Assembly: GCA_963752915.1 (NCBI GenBank)
Contig: CAVVZZ010000010.1
Coordinates: forward strand, 558,001 to 622,000
From: DATJPR01 sp963752915
Lineage (GTDB): Bacteria > Bacteroidota > Ignavibacteria > UBA10030 > UBA6906
Length of the DNA: 64,000 nucleotides
Reading direction: 5' to 3'
Below the pieces are notes generated by a model, which worked only from the letters and a program-made list of their open reading frames with translations, did no database searches and was not told where the DNA came from. Within the stretch, counting starts at the first letter, position 1, and each line of letters opens with the position of its first letter. The translations under genes were made by a program, and so were the position numbers. This document shows, piece by piece, positions 19,020-28,377 of the stretch.

Positions 19020-21491
19020 CTACTTGATTACCGCGAATCGACCGAGTTTTTCGGCGCCATCGGTCTTGACCAGATACATGTACATCCCCGACGCGATCTC
19101 CCTGTTGCCATCCGTGCGCATGTCCCACGACTCTGTGCCGGTCGTGCCGTCGTGATAGATCACTTTGATCTTGTCGCCCGCTATCGTGAAAATGGTGATG
19201 GTACAATGCGAGGGCAGATGATTGAACTTCAGCTGGCGTATCGGCTCCCTGCGCAGGATGCCGTATTCCCGTTCGTACTCAGAGCCGACCAAGTACGGAT
19301 TAGGGACAACTTTGATGTCATTCAGCTCACTTGTCCCGATCTCGCTGCGCACCTGTGACGGATAGGTGGAGAACGCAAACGCATCGGCGTAGGATATCAG
19401 ACTTGATGCGGAGTCGTTGTTTCGCACAACGGAGAAGACCACGCCATCGTCGGTGGCATAGCGCGTGCCATACCAGAATGGGCGGAGACTGAGCACCGTC
19501 GTCCCGGCCGATGTGGCGGTGATTCCGGGATAAACCAGGATGGAATCTCCTTCCTCAGGTCTCGCATCGGCAGAGGAGGCGGTATCCGTCAGGAGGATCC
19601 GCAATCCCGTACCTCCCATGATGATCGGCGCGCCGGAGGTGTAGGTCCCCGACGCCCTGATGACTTTCCCCGTGGTGATGCTGGTGATCGAGTAGGTCGT
19701 AGGGGATCTGAACACGAACGCGTAGGTGCCGGGGTCCGTCTTCACGCCATCGACGGTCGTCAGACTGATGATCGACTGAAGATTCCCCTTCGCAATGGTG
19801 AAGGTGGGGACGAAGCCGACGCTATAGCTCTTTCCGCCGGCTCCCGGAAGATCGAGCTGCGAGACGGACAGGGTGACGTTCGCCGCTCCCGAGTGGGTAA
19901 TGGCCGAAACGCCGGCAGGAGATCTCCCGACTGCACGCGACTCCGGCGTGGCGATGCCGATGTTCTTCTCTTCCGATGAATGACCGATGTTGCTTTCCAG
20001 GATCGCCTTGTCGCTTGTCAATGCATAGGCGGTAACAGAGTACCAGTAGGTGTAGCCGTTGATCAACGAGGAATCGACAAAGGAATTCTGGAGTCCCGTG
20101 GATTTGTCGAAGGACGCAAGCGGCACCGGATCCACGCCTGCGGAGGGGTTGGCGTTCCGATCGATCTGGTCCCAATGCAGGCCGAAATCGACGCTCTTGT
20201 AGAGCCGGTAGCCCTGGAAATTCGCTACGTGCGTGATGGGATCCCGCGACGATTCCGCGGCATTGTCCCACGCGATGGTCGCCCGCCCGTCGCCGGAAAC
20301 AACAGTCACCGTCGGAGTGGTGGGCGGTTTCGGCGAGGAAAAATTGGCGCGATACAGGTCCCACGCGTTGTTCGTGATGACATCCATCCCGGCGGCATCG
20401 TTGGCGGCGATAAACGCCGTGATAAAATGCAGCGTGTCGCCCGGCGCCATGGTGTACGGGCCGGAGCCAATGCAGGAAACCAGATCCATGCCGGCCGACG
20501 GAATGGTGGCCGGATCATCATAGTGAAGGTTGGGGGCATTCGCGCCAGGATGGAAATACGTCGGTCCGTACCTCGACGCCTGCAGCGAAGGGGAGCTCGA
20601 GAAGATCCCGTACTGAACCGAATCGATGTCGATATCGTCATCGTAGCGCATGTAGTGAAGGTCCGTGATCCCGCGCTCCACACCATTCACTGACGGAGTG
20701 CGGAGCATGAGAAACCCGAATCTCCCCGACGGGCCGCCCCATTGCACGGACGTGCCGTTGTCGTAGTAGACCACCCGTTGGAGTGACTTGTCGAATGCCA
20801 GGTGGTCATTGGCATAATCGACCGCGCTCTCCGAGCCGCCGATATCGGCGTCGAGGTACATGCCGAAATAGACGCTATCGTACGTTCGCTGCGACTTGTT
20901 AATGATGTCGAAGCCATAAACAACCATGTCGCGGACGGACTTCGCTCCGAACGCGTAGCCCGTCTGATTCACCTGAATGCCAAGGATGCCTCTGCTGTTC
21001 GTCGAATCGTTGTAGACGCAATAGCTGTCCTGGTCTGAAACGAACACCGGGCTTCCGTCAGCGGCTTTGACAGGCCAGCCTGTGGCAGGCCAGGAGTACG
21101 GCTTGTCGCTCATTGCCACCTTGGCGCTGTCGATATTATTGTAGCCGGCTGCCGCCTCCCATTCTTCATCTCCAGTGAATCGTCCCTGGATCATATTGCC
21201 GGGAATGCCCACATAAGGATTAGCACGGTAGACGTACTCGTGTTGACTGCCGATCGGCCATTCAAACGTCGGTCCAAAAGCCTCCTCGTGAGGATACAAT
21301 TTCCCGCGGTTTTCGAACGCCGATCCCAGATTGCTGCGGTTGTGGAACCCTCCGGCGCGGCTCAGGATGCCGCTGGTCTTTGCGAGCGGCGCCGACGATC
21401 GGGACTTGGGGCCCCGCTTCTGAGCATGTGCCGGCGTGGAGGCCGTCAGTATCCCTGCGATCAAACAGAGGCAGAACGCGCATCGCATCAT
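19020..21491 (-). CDS. Large secreted protein with Fn3-like region and C-terminal sorting-like domain
   Basis: About 823 residues from the ATG at 21491 (a longer frame would begin with TTG). The signal peptide is CAFCLCLIAGILTASTPAHA. The middle (about 360-500) contains an Fn3-like module (TVVSGDGRATIAWDNAAE, then FQGYRLYKS, then YWYSVTAYA). The C-terminus is a sorting-domain relative: VVPNPYLVGSEYE, then ITIFTIAGDKIKVI and SGMYMYLVKT with a final Lys. This VVPNPY ending is common in large surface proteins of Ignavibacteria-like genomes and differs from the QNYPNPFNP type found elsewhere in the window. It lies between the TonB-dependent receptor and the PorV-like barrel, so it is probably the surface component of the same uptake system. 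No enzyme motif was seen. Confidence 0.75.
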   Translation of the reverse strand: MMRCAFCLCLIAGILTASTPAHAQKRGPKSRSSAPLAKTSGILSRAGGFHNRSNLGSAFENRGKLYPHEEAFGPTFEWPIGSQHEYVYRANPYVGIPGNMIQGRFTGDEEWEAAAGYNNIDSAKVAMSDKPYSWPATGWPVKAADGSPVFVSDQDSYCVYNDSTNSRGILGIQVNQTGYAFGAKSVRDMVVYGFDIINKSQRTYDSVYFGMYLDADIGGSESAVDYANDHLAFDKSLQRVVYYDNGTSVQWGGPSGRFGFLMLRTPSVNGVERGITDLHYMRYDDDIDIDSVQYGIFSSSPSLQASRYGPTYFHPGANAPNLHYDDPATIPSAGMDLVSCIGSGPYTMAPGDTLHFITAFIAANDAAGMDVITNNAWDLYRANFSSPKPPTTPTVTVVSGDGRATIAWDNAAESSRDPITHVANFQGYRLYKSVDFGLHWDQIDRNANPSAGVDPVPLASFDKSTGLQNSFVDSSLINGYTYWYSVTAYALTSDKAILESNIGHSSEEKNIGIATPESRAVGRSPAGVSAITHSGAANVTLSVSQLDLPGAGGKSYSVGFVPTFTIAKGNLQSIISLTTVDGVKTDPGTYAFVFRSPTTYSITSITTGKVIRASGTYTSGAPIIMGGTGLRILLTDTASSADARPEEGDSILVYPGITATSAGTTVLSLRPFWYGTRYATDDGVVFSVVRNNDSASSLISYADAFAFSTYPSQVRSEIGTSELNDIKVVPNPYLVGSEYEREYGILRREPIRQLKFNHLPSHCTITIFTIAGDKIKVIYHDGTTGTESWDMRTDGNREIASGMYMYLVKTDGAEKLGRFAVIK

Positions 21492-21525
21492 GGTGGTCTC
21501 GTGAATAGTCAAAAAGTGTTCTTGG

Positions 21526-23988
21526 TCAGAATCTCATGCGCGCCCCAACACGCATCCGGCGCGGGGGACCGTAGTTGCTGGGATCCTGCATGTACTGCAG
21601 GGAATGCCCCCCGTCGTATGTCACGTCCGGTTCGCCGGTATCACTCCACACATACACCACGTTCTTCGCATTGGTCAGGTTGAGGATTTCGCAAAAGATT
21701 TCAAAAGAGAGCGTGGAGAGCTTCCATGCCTTGCTGGCTTCCAGGTCGATGGAGAAGGTGCCCGGCATTCGCCCGGAGTTCTTCGGGATGTAGTTGCTTC
21801 TTCGGGCCGTCGGAGTGTACGGCTCTCCACTCGCGGCCTTCAGCAGGATGTCCCAGGTCGTGTTCTCGAACGGTCGCGCGCCGAAAAATGAGGGCCCTTC
21901 CTTGTCGGGGATTCCCACGAAGATGTTGACATTCAACATGTGCGTGCGGTCCCAATTCAACGGGTAGAGCAGCGTCGAAGTGGTGGTCCCGGGATAATCT
22001 TCCTGCTCAGAGGACGCGCTCCCCTTCGCCACGGAATATGTGTAGGTCAGCATCCCCCCCACCTAGCCGGTACGCCGCATGTTCAGCCTGACCTCAAACG
22101 ACTTGATGTTGGCATACGCTTCGTTGACGTAGATCGTGTATCCCACATATCGTCCGTTGGCATACGGATAGAAGAACTGCGTCCCGACCAGCCCGACGAC
22201 GTCCTTGTACGCCGCGGTGAACGATCCAGAAAGGGCATCGGTGAACTGGTGGCTGACGCCGACCTCGTAGGCCGTCGTGCGTTCGGGCTCCAAATCCGGA
22301 GAACCGAAAATCGGATCTTTCACGGCGATGTCGTATTGCGAATCCTCGAACAAGCGAATGTAATCAGGGTTCTGGAAAAACCGGCCGTAAGAAAAGTGGA
22401 GCGAGGTCCGGTCACTGATCGGATGCGCCACGCCGAGACGAGGGCTCCACTGTTGCTTCGGACGCGACTCCACGATCGACGCGGGATCAAGCGGGTTCGA
22501 CCGGAACGGGGAGCGTTGGTTCGCATAGTCGTAGCGGAGCCCCAGGTTCACCACCAGCGCGGAAAGCGAAATCTGGTCCTGCAGGTATGCCGAGCCTTCA
22601 AGCGGTTTCTTCTGAAAGGCGGTGATATACGGATTCACCCTCTTGGGATCGTACACGTCCAGGAAATCGAGCGTATGCCGCTTCAATTCAAATCCGCCGC
22701 GGACCTCATTCCAGGTGTCCACCTGCCAGGTGGCGTCGCCTTTCGCGTCCACGGTGATGGTGGCGTTCCTCGTCAATTCGATCGGGTCTTCCAGCGAGTA
22801 GAATTCGTGACCGTTGCCGGCTTCGCTGACGTACTGGTATGCCCCCGGCAGAATATACTGCGAGGTGTCCTTGTCCACCCCGGAGTAATAGGATTGCGAG
22901 AAGTACGACACGCGCAGATCATAGAACAGGGAAGGGGAAACCGTATGGGTGATGCCGAGGATGGCCTGACGGCTCAGTTCGCGCACGCGGAGGTACTGGT
23001 CGGGGATGTAGTCCCATTGGTGATTGTACGGCCGGCTTTCGTCGCTGGTGTAGCGCCAGGTCAGCGTGGTTTTCAGGGCCGACATTGGTCGTCCGGCGAG
23101 TTTGCCGATCAAGGAGATCGTCTTGTCCGAGCCGAACGGGAGCCAGCTCCCGCTTTTGTCCTGTTCGCCGCTTGCATAGAAGGTGAAGTCATCCCCGAGC
23201 ACCGGCCCGCTCAAGGAGCCGGTCACACGGTCCTCGTGATAATTGGAGAAGGGCTTCACAAAGAAATCGCTGGTGCGTCCTTCCAGGAAGCCGGCAAAGG
23301 ATTTGCTTCCCTCTTTGGTGACGATGTTCACCACGCCGCTCATCGCCCCGCCGTACTCAGCGTTAAACGTGCCGCTCATGAGTTGGAGCTCGGAGATCGC
23401 CTCGTTGTGGATGGTGGTCCCCCGGGCTCCGAGCACGGGATCCTTCACATACATGCCGTCAATCAAATACGCCACCTCGTTGCTCCGCCCTCCGCGGATG
23501 TACAACGTGTTGCCCGAGCCCGCCACGCCCGCCTGCAACGTGAGAATGTCGGCGAAATCCTTCGCCGGCAGTTGGGCGATCTGCTCGCTGCTGACAACCG
23601 CCACAGAAGCAGTCGCGTCGCGCTGAAACGGCGGCGCCACAGCCTGCACAACGATTTCCTCCATGTCCACCGCCGAGGGTGCGATCTGGATGTCGATCGT
23701 GGTTGTTCGGTCGATTTCCACGTGCACATGCTTGATGACCGTGGGAGTGTATCCAATGAGCGAGACGCGCAAATCGTAGTCGCCCGGGGGGAGGTTCAGG
23801 ATGAAATAGTTCCCCTCGGCCCCCGTTGCTGCGCCATACGGGGTCGTCAGGACCGCCACATTGGCTCCGGCGAGAGGTTCACCCCGGCCCTTCTCGGACA
23901 CGGTACCGGCGATCTTCCCGGTTGTCCCGGCCACGAGTGTCCCGCACAGTATCGTTGCGGCCCCCAGGAGGCGAAGGAGATAGCGCAT
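21526..23988 (-). CDS. TonB-dependent receptor interrupted by an in-frame TAG
   Basis: The frame from the ATG at 23988 (AGAGG upstream, then MRYLLRLLGAATILCGTLVA as signal peptide) runs to 21526 with a single in-frame TAG at 22063-22065; both sides are in the same frame. Total length without the stop is about 819 residues. It has a CarboxypepD_reg-like leader (GKIAGTVSEKGRGEPLAGAN, about 22-105), a plug (LPAKDFADILTLQAG, then YIRGGRSNEVAYLIDGMYV) and a barrel ending in the final strand RMRVGARMRF. The stop falls in a strand, RRTG[stop]VGGMLTYTYS. It may be a real nonsense mutation or a base error (TAC or TAT to TAG). The receptor follows the RpiR-type regulator by 10 bp and should import a ligand of the cluster, probably an oligopeptide. 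Confidence 0.8.
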
Positions 23989-23998
23989 GATTCGACCT

Positions 23999-24880
23999 CT
24001 ACTCTGTGAAGTAGTGCCCCGCACGGCGAAGAAGCTTTTCCGTCTTTCGAAGGTTGTCGGTCGCACGGCGCTTGTTGCGCAGCGCGACCTCCGTGGTCAG
24101 GGCGTTGATCAGGACAGAAACGGCAGAGATGGAGTTGGTGAAAAGAAGATTCTGACTGGCAATCGGCAACACTGCTTTGCTGACCAAGGAGATCGGCGAT
24201 GTCACGCGATCTGTCACGGCCACCACCGGAACGCCTCGTGAGGCGAGCGCCCGGGCCGTTTCGACGGTTTCGCGGGAGTAGGGGGGAAAAGTAAACGCGA
24301 TGAAAACGTCCGACACTCCGACCTGATGGATCTGCTCAAAAAATGTCTCGTGTTCATGGGCAAAGGATGTCGAGTGCACTGCCACCTGATTGAGCGAATA
24401 GGAGAGCACATTCGCCAGCAGCGACGATATGCCCAGACCGCAGGTATAAACGTGGTTGGCCTTGAGGATCATGCCGATCACCCTGTCAAACGCCGCGCGA
24501 TCGATCTGTGCGATCGTCTGCGTGATGTTCTTCACGTCCTGCCGCGCAACGGCGCTGAGGGTTTCCTCGTTGCTCTCCCCCGACAGAAGGGGCAAAGACT
24601 CATTCGCGGAGATCTCCGACTGGGCGCCTTCGCGGACGCGATCCCGGAGCTCGAGGTAACCGGAGAATCCGAGGTTCTGCGCGAGTCGGACGACGGTCGC
24701 CTTGCTCGTCCCGCTGATCTCCTGCAGATCGATCACCGAAAGGAACGGCACCTCCCGGAGACGTTGGATCAGCGCGTCAGCGACTTTGCGCTGGTTCTCC
24801 GGGAGGTTCGGATAGGCAGATTGAATGAGTTGCTGGAGATCGATCGGAGTGTTCCGATTTCTCCTTGCTTTTCGTTCCAT
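23999..24880 (-). CDS. RpiR/MurR-family transcriptional regulator
   Basis: About 293 residues from the ATG at 24880; a GTG seven codons upstream is possible. The N-terminal HTH_6 domain (about 10-80) includes LPENQRKVADALIQ and SGTSKATVVRLAQNLGFSGY, the recognition helix region of RpiR proteins. The C-terminal SIS domain (about 120-270) includes HVYTCGLGISSLLANVLSYS, DVFIAFTFPPYSRETVETA and VPVVAVTDR. In known members the SIS domain binds a phosphosugar or amino-sugar phosphate that controls DNA binding. Here the regulator sits directly upstream of the TonB-dependent receptor inside a peptide-utilisation cluster, so it is the likely local regulator and a muropeptide-related or amino-sugar signal is possible. 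Confidence 0.85.
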   Translation of the reverse strand: MERKARRNRNTPIDLQQLIQSAYPNLPENQRKVADALIQRLREVPFLSVIDLQEISGTSKATVVRLAQNLGFSGYLELRDRVREGAQSEISANESLPLLSGESNEETLSAVARQDVKNITQTIAQIDRAAFDRVIGMILKANHVYTCGLGISSLLANVLSYSLNQVAVHSTSFAHEHETFFEQIHQVGVSDVFIAFTFPPYSRETVETARALASRGVPVVAVTDRVTSPISLVSKAVLPIASQNLLFTNSISAVSVLINALTTEVALRNKRRATDNLRKTEKLLRRAGHYFTE

Positions 24881-24931
24881 GGACCTATTTCCAACGCTCA
24901 CGTCCCCGCCGAAAGGGAGATGGGGTCAGAA

Positions 24932-24966
24932 GAATTAAGAAATGAAGAATTCAGAATTCTTAGTTC
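24932..24966. repeat. Heptamer tandem repeat, AGAATTC family
   Basis: Five 7-bp units read GAATTAA, GAAATGA, AGAATTC, AGAATTC and TTAGTTC, in the spacer between the RpiR gene and the CTD protein gene. Confidence 0.7.
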
Positions 24967-25000
24967 TGTCAGCCTCAAGGAACTTGAGCCCGAAGATTAT

Positions 25001-25024
25001 GGGACTCTGGGACTTTGAGACTTG
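25001..25024. repeat. Octamer tandem repeat, GGGACTTT family
   Basis: Three 8-bp units read GGGACTCT, GGGACTTT and GAGACTTG, 13 bp past the stop codon of the CTD protein at 25037. The same octamer family recurs at 35461-35500, again next to the 3' end of a CTD gene. Confidence 0.75.
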
Positions 25025-25036
25025 GTGCGGTTGCGT

Positions 25037-26974
25037 TCAACGGACTAAGAGCATCTTCCGAGCCGCGGAGAATGTCCCTGCTGTAAGGCGATAGAAGTAT
25101 ACCCCGCTTGCCAGATTCGCTCCATCGAGCGTAAACGAGTATCTCCCGGCTGGATATCTGCCGTTCGCCAGGACAGCGACTTCTCTGCCCAGAAGATCAT
25201 ACACCACAAGCCTTACCCTGCTGTCCACTGTCCACTGTCCCCTGATCACTGTCTGCGGATTGAACGGGTTCGGGTAATTCTGCTCGAGGGAGGTCCGCTC
25301 GGGCAGTCCGGAAACTGGGAGCTTCACCGCTGTGGGTCCGTTGAATCTCGCTACCGCCAGATCGCTTACCGCCTGCAGGCCGGACATGCTTGTGCTGTAC
25401 ATGTACGCGACGGTGTATGTCACGGACGTTCCCGGGTCGATGTCCGCGGGCCCGAAATTGAGATTAAAGAACGACCCATCCACCCCGCCCACGAGGGGAG
25501 CATCGAACCCCGGCAATGCGGTCATTCTCCAGCGCGTCGAATCGGTCGCTGCATCGTTGTTCGCATCGGTCGGGGAATACACATCCCAGTCGAGTGCATG
25601 GAACGAGGCAGGATCCTGCGCCATCACTTTCACGCCGACGTACGGTGCCTCACCCTCCCTGTAGAAATACGCCATCTTTTTCGTCGCGTCATATGCCACC
25701 GTTTCACCTCCGTACGTCTCGGAGGGTTCCGGGACGCACCCCATGCCGACGGCCACATGGTATGGTGATGCAGAGGTATTGGTCACAGTGTAGTCCACAA
25801 GCAGGAACGGATCATTCTTCCATGCATGCAGGATTGCGAGGACCCGGACGTCGGGCGGCATCGCGGGATCCAGGTAGGAATTGTCGAACAGCGCTGTCGC
25901 GGTGGTATCGCCATTTTCGTCGGTCGAAAGAGCCGGCGCAGCCATGAGATAGTTCGCGTCTTCGTAGTAGTCGAAAACGTGTGCGCTGTCAAGTCCAACG
26001 AGCATCGAAGCCCTCGAGAGCTGGGCGGTGCCGTCGGCACTGTACATCCCGATGCTCCCGGCCCGGTTGAGCTTGAAGGATACGGCTCCTGTTCCGCCGT
26101 AGGCATTTTTGATTGAGGACATCGCGAGAAACGCGGTATAGCGCGCAGTTGCCGTATCGCTCAACGCCCTGAGCCCGTGCAGGCTGGTGCTGTAAAGGAA
26201 AGCGACCATGTACGAGGCCGACGCGTTGGCGGCGATCGTCTGGGTTCCAAAATTGAGATTGAAGAATGAGCCGTCCACACCTCCCACGAGCGGGGCATCG
26301 AATCCCGGGAGGGCGGTCATTCTCCACCGCGTCGAATCGGTCGCGGCATCGTTGCTTGGATCGGTCGGCGAATAGACATCCCAATCGAGGACATGGAACG
26401 ATACCGGATCTTGGCCCAGCACCTTGACGCCGATGTAGGGCGTTTCACCTTCTCTAAAGAAGTATGCGATCTTCGCAACGCTGTCATACGCTACGGTTTC
26501 GCCGCCCCAGGTCTCGGAGGGATAGGGGACGCAGCCGAGGCCGATGTGGAGGTCGTACGACGTCGAGGAATAGTTCGTGATTGCGAAGTTGGTCAATACG
26601 AGGGAGTCGTTGTGCCAGGCATAGACATCCTGAAGGACCCGGACGTCGGGCGGCACCGTCGGCGTCGTCCATGAGTTATCGTACAACGCCGTGGCAGCGG
26701 TGTCGGCCTTCCCGACCACCGACAGAATAGCACCGGTTGTCAGGTAGTTCGCATCCTCCTGGTAGTCGAAGACGTGCGCGGAATCAAGCGCGATGAGGAT
26801 CGACGCGCGGTCCAATTGCGTGACAAAGTCTTTGTCATAGAGCGCAAAACTGCCGGCCCTGTTCATCTTGAACCGGACGTTCCCCGTTCCACCGTAGACG
26901 TTCTTTTGCGCCAGGGTAAACGTTGGAACCAGCAGGACCAGCACGAGCAACAGTGCAGTAGATCTCCGTTTCAT
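25037..26974 (-). CDS. Secreted protein with duplicated domain and type IX sorting domain
   Basis: About 645 residues from the second ATG of an ATGATG pair at 26974 (AGGAGG just upstream, then MKRRSTALLLVLVLLVPTF). Two copies of a domain of about 265 residues follow: YGGTGNVRFKMNRAGSFALY and YGGTGAVSFKLNRAGSIGMY open the copies, and both contain VYSPTD, DAATDSTRWRMTALPGFDAP and VGGVDGSFFNLNFG, identical over long stretches. The protein ends in a CTD (QNYPNPFNP). Part of the CTD is encoded by a heptamer array at 25221-25255. The domain is not one I recognise; its calculated-looking beta pattern suggests a surface binding module. It starts 11 bp after the YfcC-type transporter, so it belongs to the cluster transcript. 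Confidence 0.8.
   Translation of the reverse strand: MKRRSTALLLVLVLLVPTFTLAQKNVYGGTGNVRFKMNRAGSFALYDKDFVTQLDRASILIALDSAHVFDYQEDANYLTTGAILSVVGKADTAATALYDNSWTTPTVPPDVRVLQDVYAWHNDSLVLTNFAITNYSSTSYDLHIGLGCVPYPSETWGGETVAYDSVAKIAYFFREGETPYIGVKVLGQDPVSFHVLDWDVYSPTDPSNDAATDSTRWRMTALPGFDAPLVGGVDGSFFNLNFGTQTIAANASASYMVAFLYSTSLHGLRALSDTATARYTAFLAMSSIKNAYGGTGAVSFKLNRAGSIGMYSADGTAQLSRASMLVGLDSAHVFDYYEDANYLMAAPALSTDENGDTTATALFDNSYLDPAMPPDVRVLAILHAWKNDPFLLVDYTVTNTSASPYHVAVGMGCVPEPSETYGGETVAYDATKKMAYFYREGEAPYVGVKVMAQDPASFHALDWDVYSPTDANNDAATDSTRWRMTALPGFDAPLVGGVDGSFFNLNFGPADIDPGTSVTYTVAYMYSTSMSGLQAVSDLAVARFNGPTAVKLPVSGLPERTSLEQNYPNPFNPQTVIRGQWTVDSRVRLVVYDLLGREVAVLANGRYPAGRYSFTLDGANLASGVYFYRLTAGTFSAARKMLLVR
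25221..25255 (-). repeat. Heptamer tandem repeat inside CTD coding sequence, TGGACAG family
   Basis: On the plus strand five units read CTGTCCA, CTGTCCA, CTGTCCC, CTGATCA and CTGTCTG. On the coding strand they encode the strand VIRGQWTVDSR between NPFNP and VVYDLLG of the sorting domain. Confidence 0.85.
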
Positions 26975-26985
26975 CATTCCTCCTG

Positions 26986-28377
26986 TCAGTGATAGTGGAA
27001 CAAAAAGGGGGGTATAAGAAGGAGCAACGCGATCACGAAAAAATAGATCTGGACGGGCAGCATCCACTTGAACCACTTTTCCCAGGATATCCCCGCCAGC
27101 CCGAGCACGCCCATCGTGACACCCGAGGTGGGAAGAATGGGATTGATCCAGCCGTCGCCGAATTGGAATGCCAGGACGGCTGTCTGTCGCGAGATTCCCA
27201 CGACGTCGGCAAGGGGCGCCATGATCGGCATCGTCAGCGCTGCCTGTCCGGATCCGGAATGCACGAAGAAGTTGATCACACCGTGGGTGAGGAACATAAC
27301 CTGCGTGGCCAGGATGGGATGCAGATTGGAAATGAGCCCTGCAAGGCCGTGCAGAAGGGTGTCCATCACTTTGCCGTCGTTTGCGACGACGAGGAGCGCC
27401 CTCGCGCAGCCGATGATGAACGCGACCCCCATCATGTCCCGGGCGCCCGACTTGAAGCTGTCGGTGATTTCATCGGCTGAAAGCCGGCCGAGAATGCCGC
27501 TCACGATCCCCAGGCCCAGGAACAAGCCGGCGATTTCATCGATGAACCATTTGTATTGAAGGACCCCGAAGACCAGGACGCAGAGGGCGAGAACGAATAT
27601 CGTGATGACGAGCCGGTGCGACAAGGAAAGTTCTTTGTTTTCGGACGGATCCAGCTGGAACGATTCCCTGCGCGCCCGGTCGAGATCGAAGACGGGACTT
27701 CGTGTCGGGTCCACGCGGATCCTGGCGCCATAGAGCATGACAAACGTGATGATGGAGGCGGTGCTGATCACCCATACGATGATGCGGTATTCCAGTCCGG
27801 AGTAAAGCGGGAGTTCCGCAATACCCTGTGCGATCCCCACGGTGAACGGATTCAGCGTTGCACCTGCGAATCCTGCCGCGGCGCCGAGAAACGGGATGGC
27901 AGTCCCGACGAGCGAGTCATAGCCGAGGGAGATGGCAAGGGGTATGAAGATCAGCACGAACGGCATGGTTTCCTCGGACATTCCGAAAATCGTCCCGCCG
28001 AGTGAGAAGAGGACCATGGTGACCGGGATGAAGTATTTCTTGAGGTGCGGCTTTTGCGCAAACGTGTGCGCGACGCGCTGAACGCCGACCGCGATCGCCC
28101 CCGTCTTCTGAATCACGGAAAATGCGCCGCCGATGACGAACACGAAGGCGATGATGTGCGCAGCCTGCACGAATCCTTTTATCGGCGACGTCAGGATCGC
28201 GCCGATCCCCTGCGGGTCATGCGGTGCTGGAGTAAACGAATCGGCGACCACGAGCGTCTGACCGTCCCGCGTTACTCTCTGATATTCTCCTCCAGGCACG
28301 ATCCATGTCGCGATGGCAACGAGGACCACCACCGAATAGATCATGACGAGCGTATTGAACGAAAATGATCGTTTCAT
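26986..28377 (-). CDS. YfcC-family (DcuC-like) amino acid or dicarboxylate transporter
   Basis: A 463-residue integral membrane protein with about 12 hydrophobic segments. The start LVMIYSVVVLVAIATWIVPG with GGEYQRV, the central GGTIFGMSEETMPFVLIFIP, FLGAAAGFAGATLNPFTVGI and the late FFVHSGSGQAALTMPIMAPL and DGWINPILPTSG are the conserved segments of the C4-dicarboxylate anaerobic carrier/YfcC family. Members carry arginine, ornithine, dicarboxylates or small peptides. Its last four bases of start overlap the stop of the cyanophycinase-like gene (28374-28377), so the two are translationally coupled. With peptidases around it, import of amino acids or dipeptides is the likely job. Confidence 0.85.
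   Translation of the reverse strand: MKRSFSFNTLVMIYSVVVLVAIATWIVPGGEYQRVTRDGQTLVVADSFTPAPHDPQGIGAILTSPIKGFVQAAHIIAFVFVIGGAFSVIQKTGAIAVGVQRVAHTFAQKPHLKKYFIPVTMVLFSLGGTIFGMSEETMPFVLIFIPLAISLGYDSLVGTAIPFLGAAAGFAGATLNPFTVGIAQGIAELPLYSGLEYRIIVWVISTASIITFVMLYGARIRVDPTRSPVFDLDRARRESFQLDPSENKELSLSHRLVITIFVLALCVLVFGVLQYKWFIDEIAGLFLGLGIVSGILGRLSADEITDSFKSGARDMMGVAFIIGCARALLVVANDGKVMDTLLHGLAGLISNLHPILATQVMFLTHGVINFFVHSGSGQAALTMPIMAPLADVVGISRQTAVLAFQFGDGWINPILPTSGVTMGVLGLAGISWEKWFKWMLPVQIYFFVIALLLLIPPFLFHYH

Noticed and set aside
22063..22065. Pyrrolysine or other recoding of TAG
   Set aside because: No recoding element or pyl gene is visible, and the other genes near the site end in ordinary stop codons; mutation or read error is simpler.
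21940..24009. Long plus-strand frame of 689 codons
   Set aside because: It is the antisense of the TonB-dependent receptor and shows no domain; the minus-strand frame has clear plug and barrel motifs.
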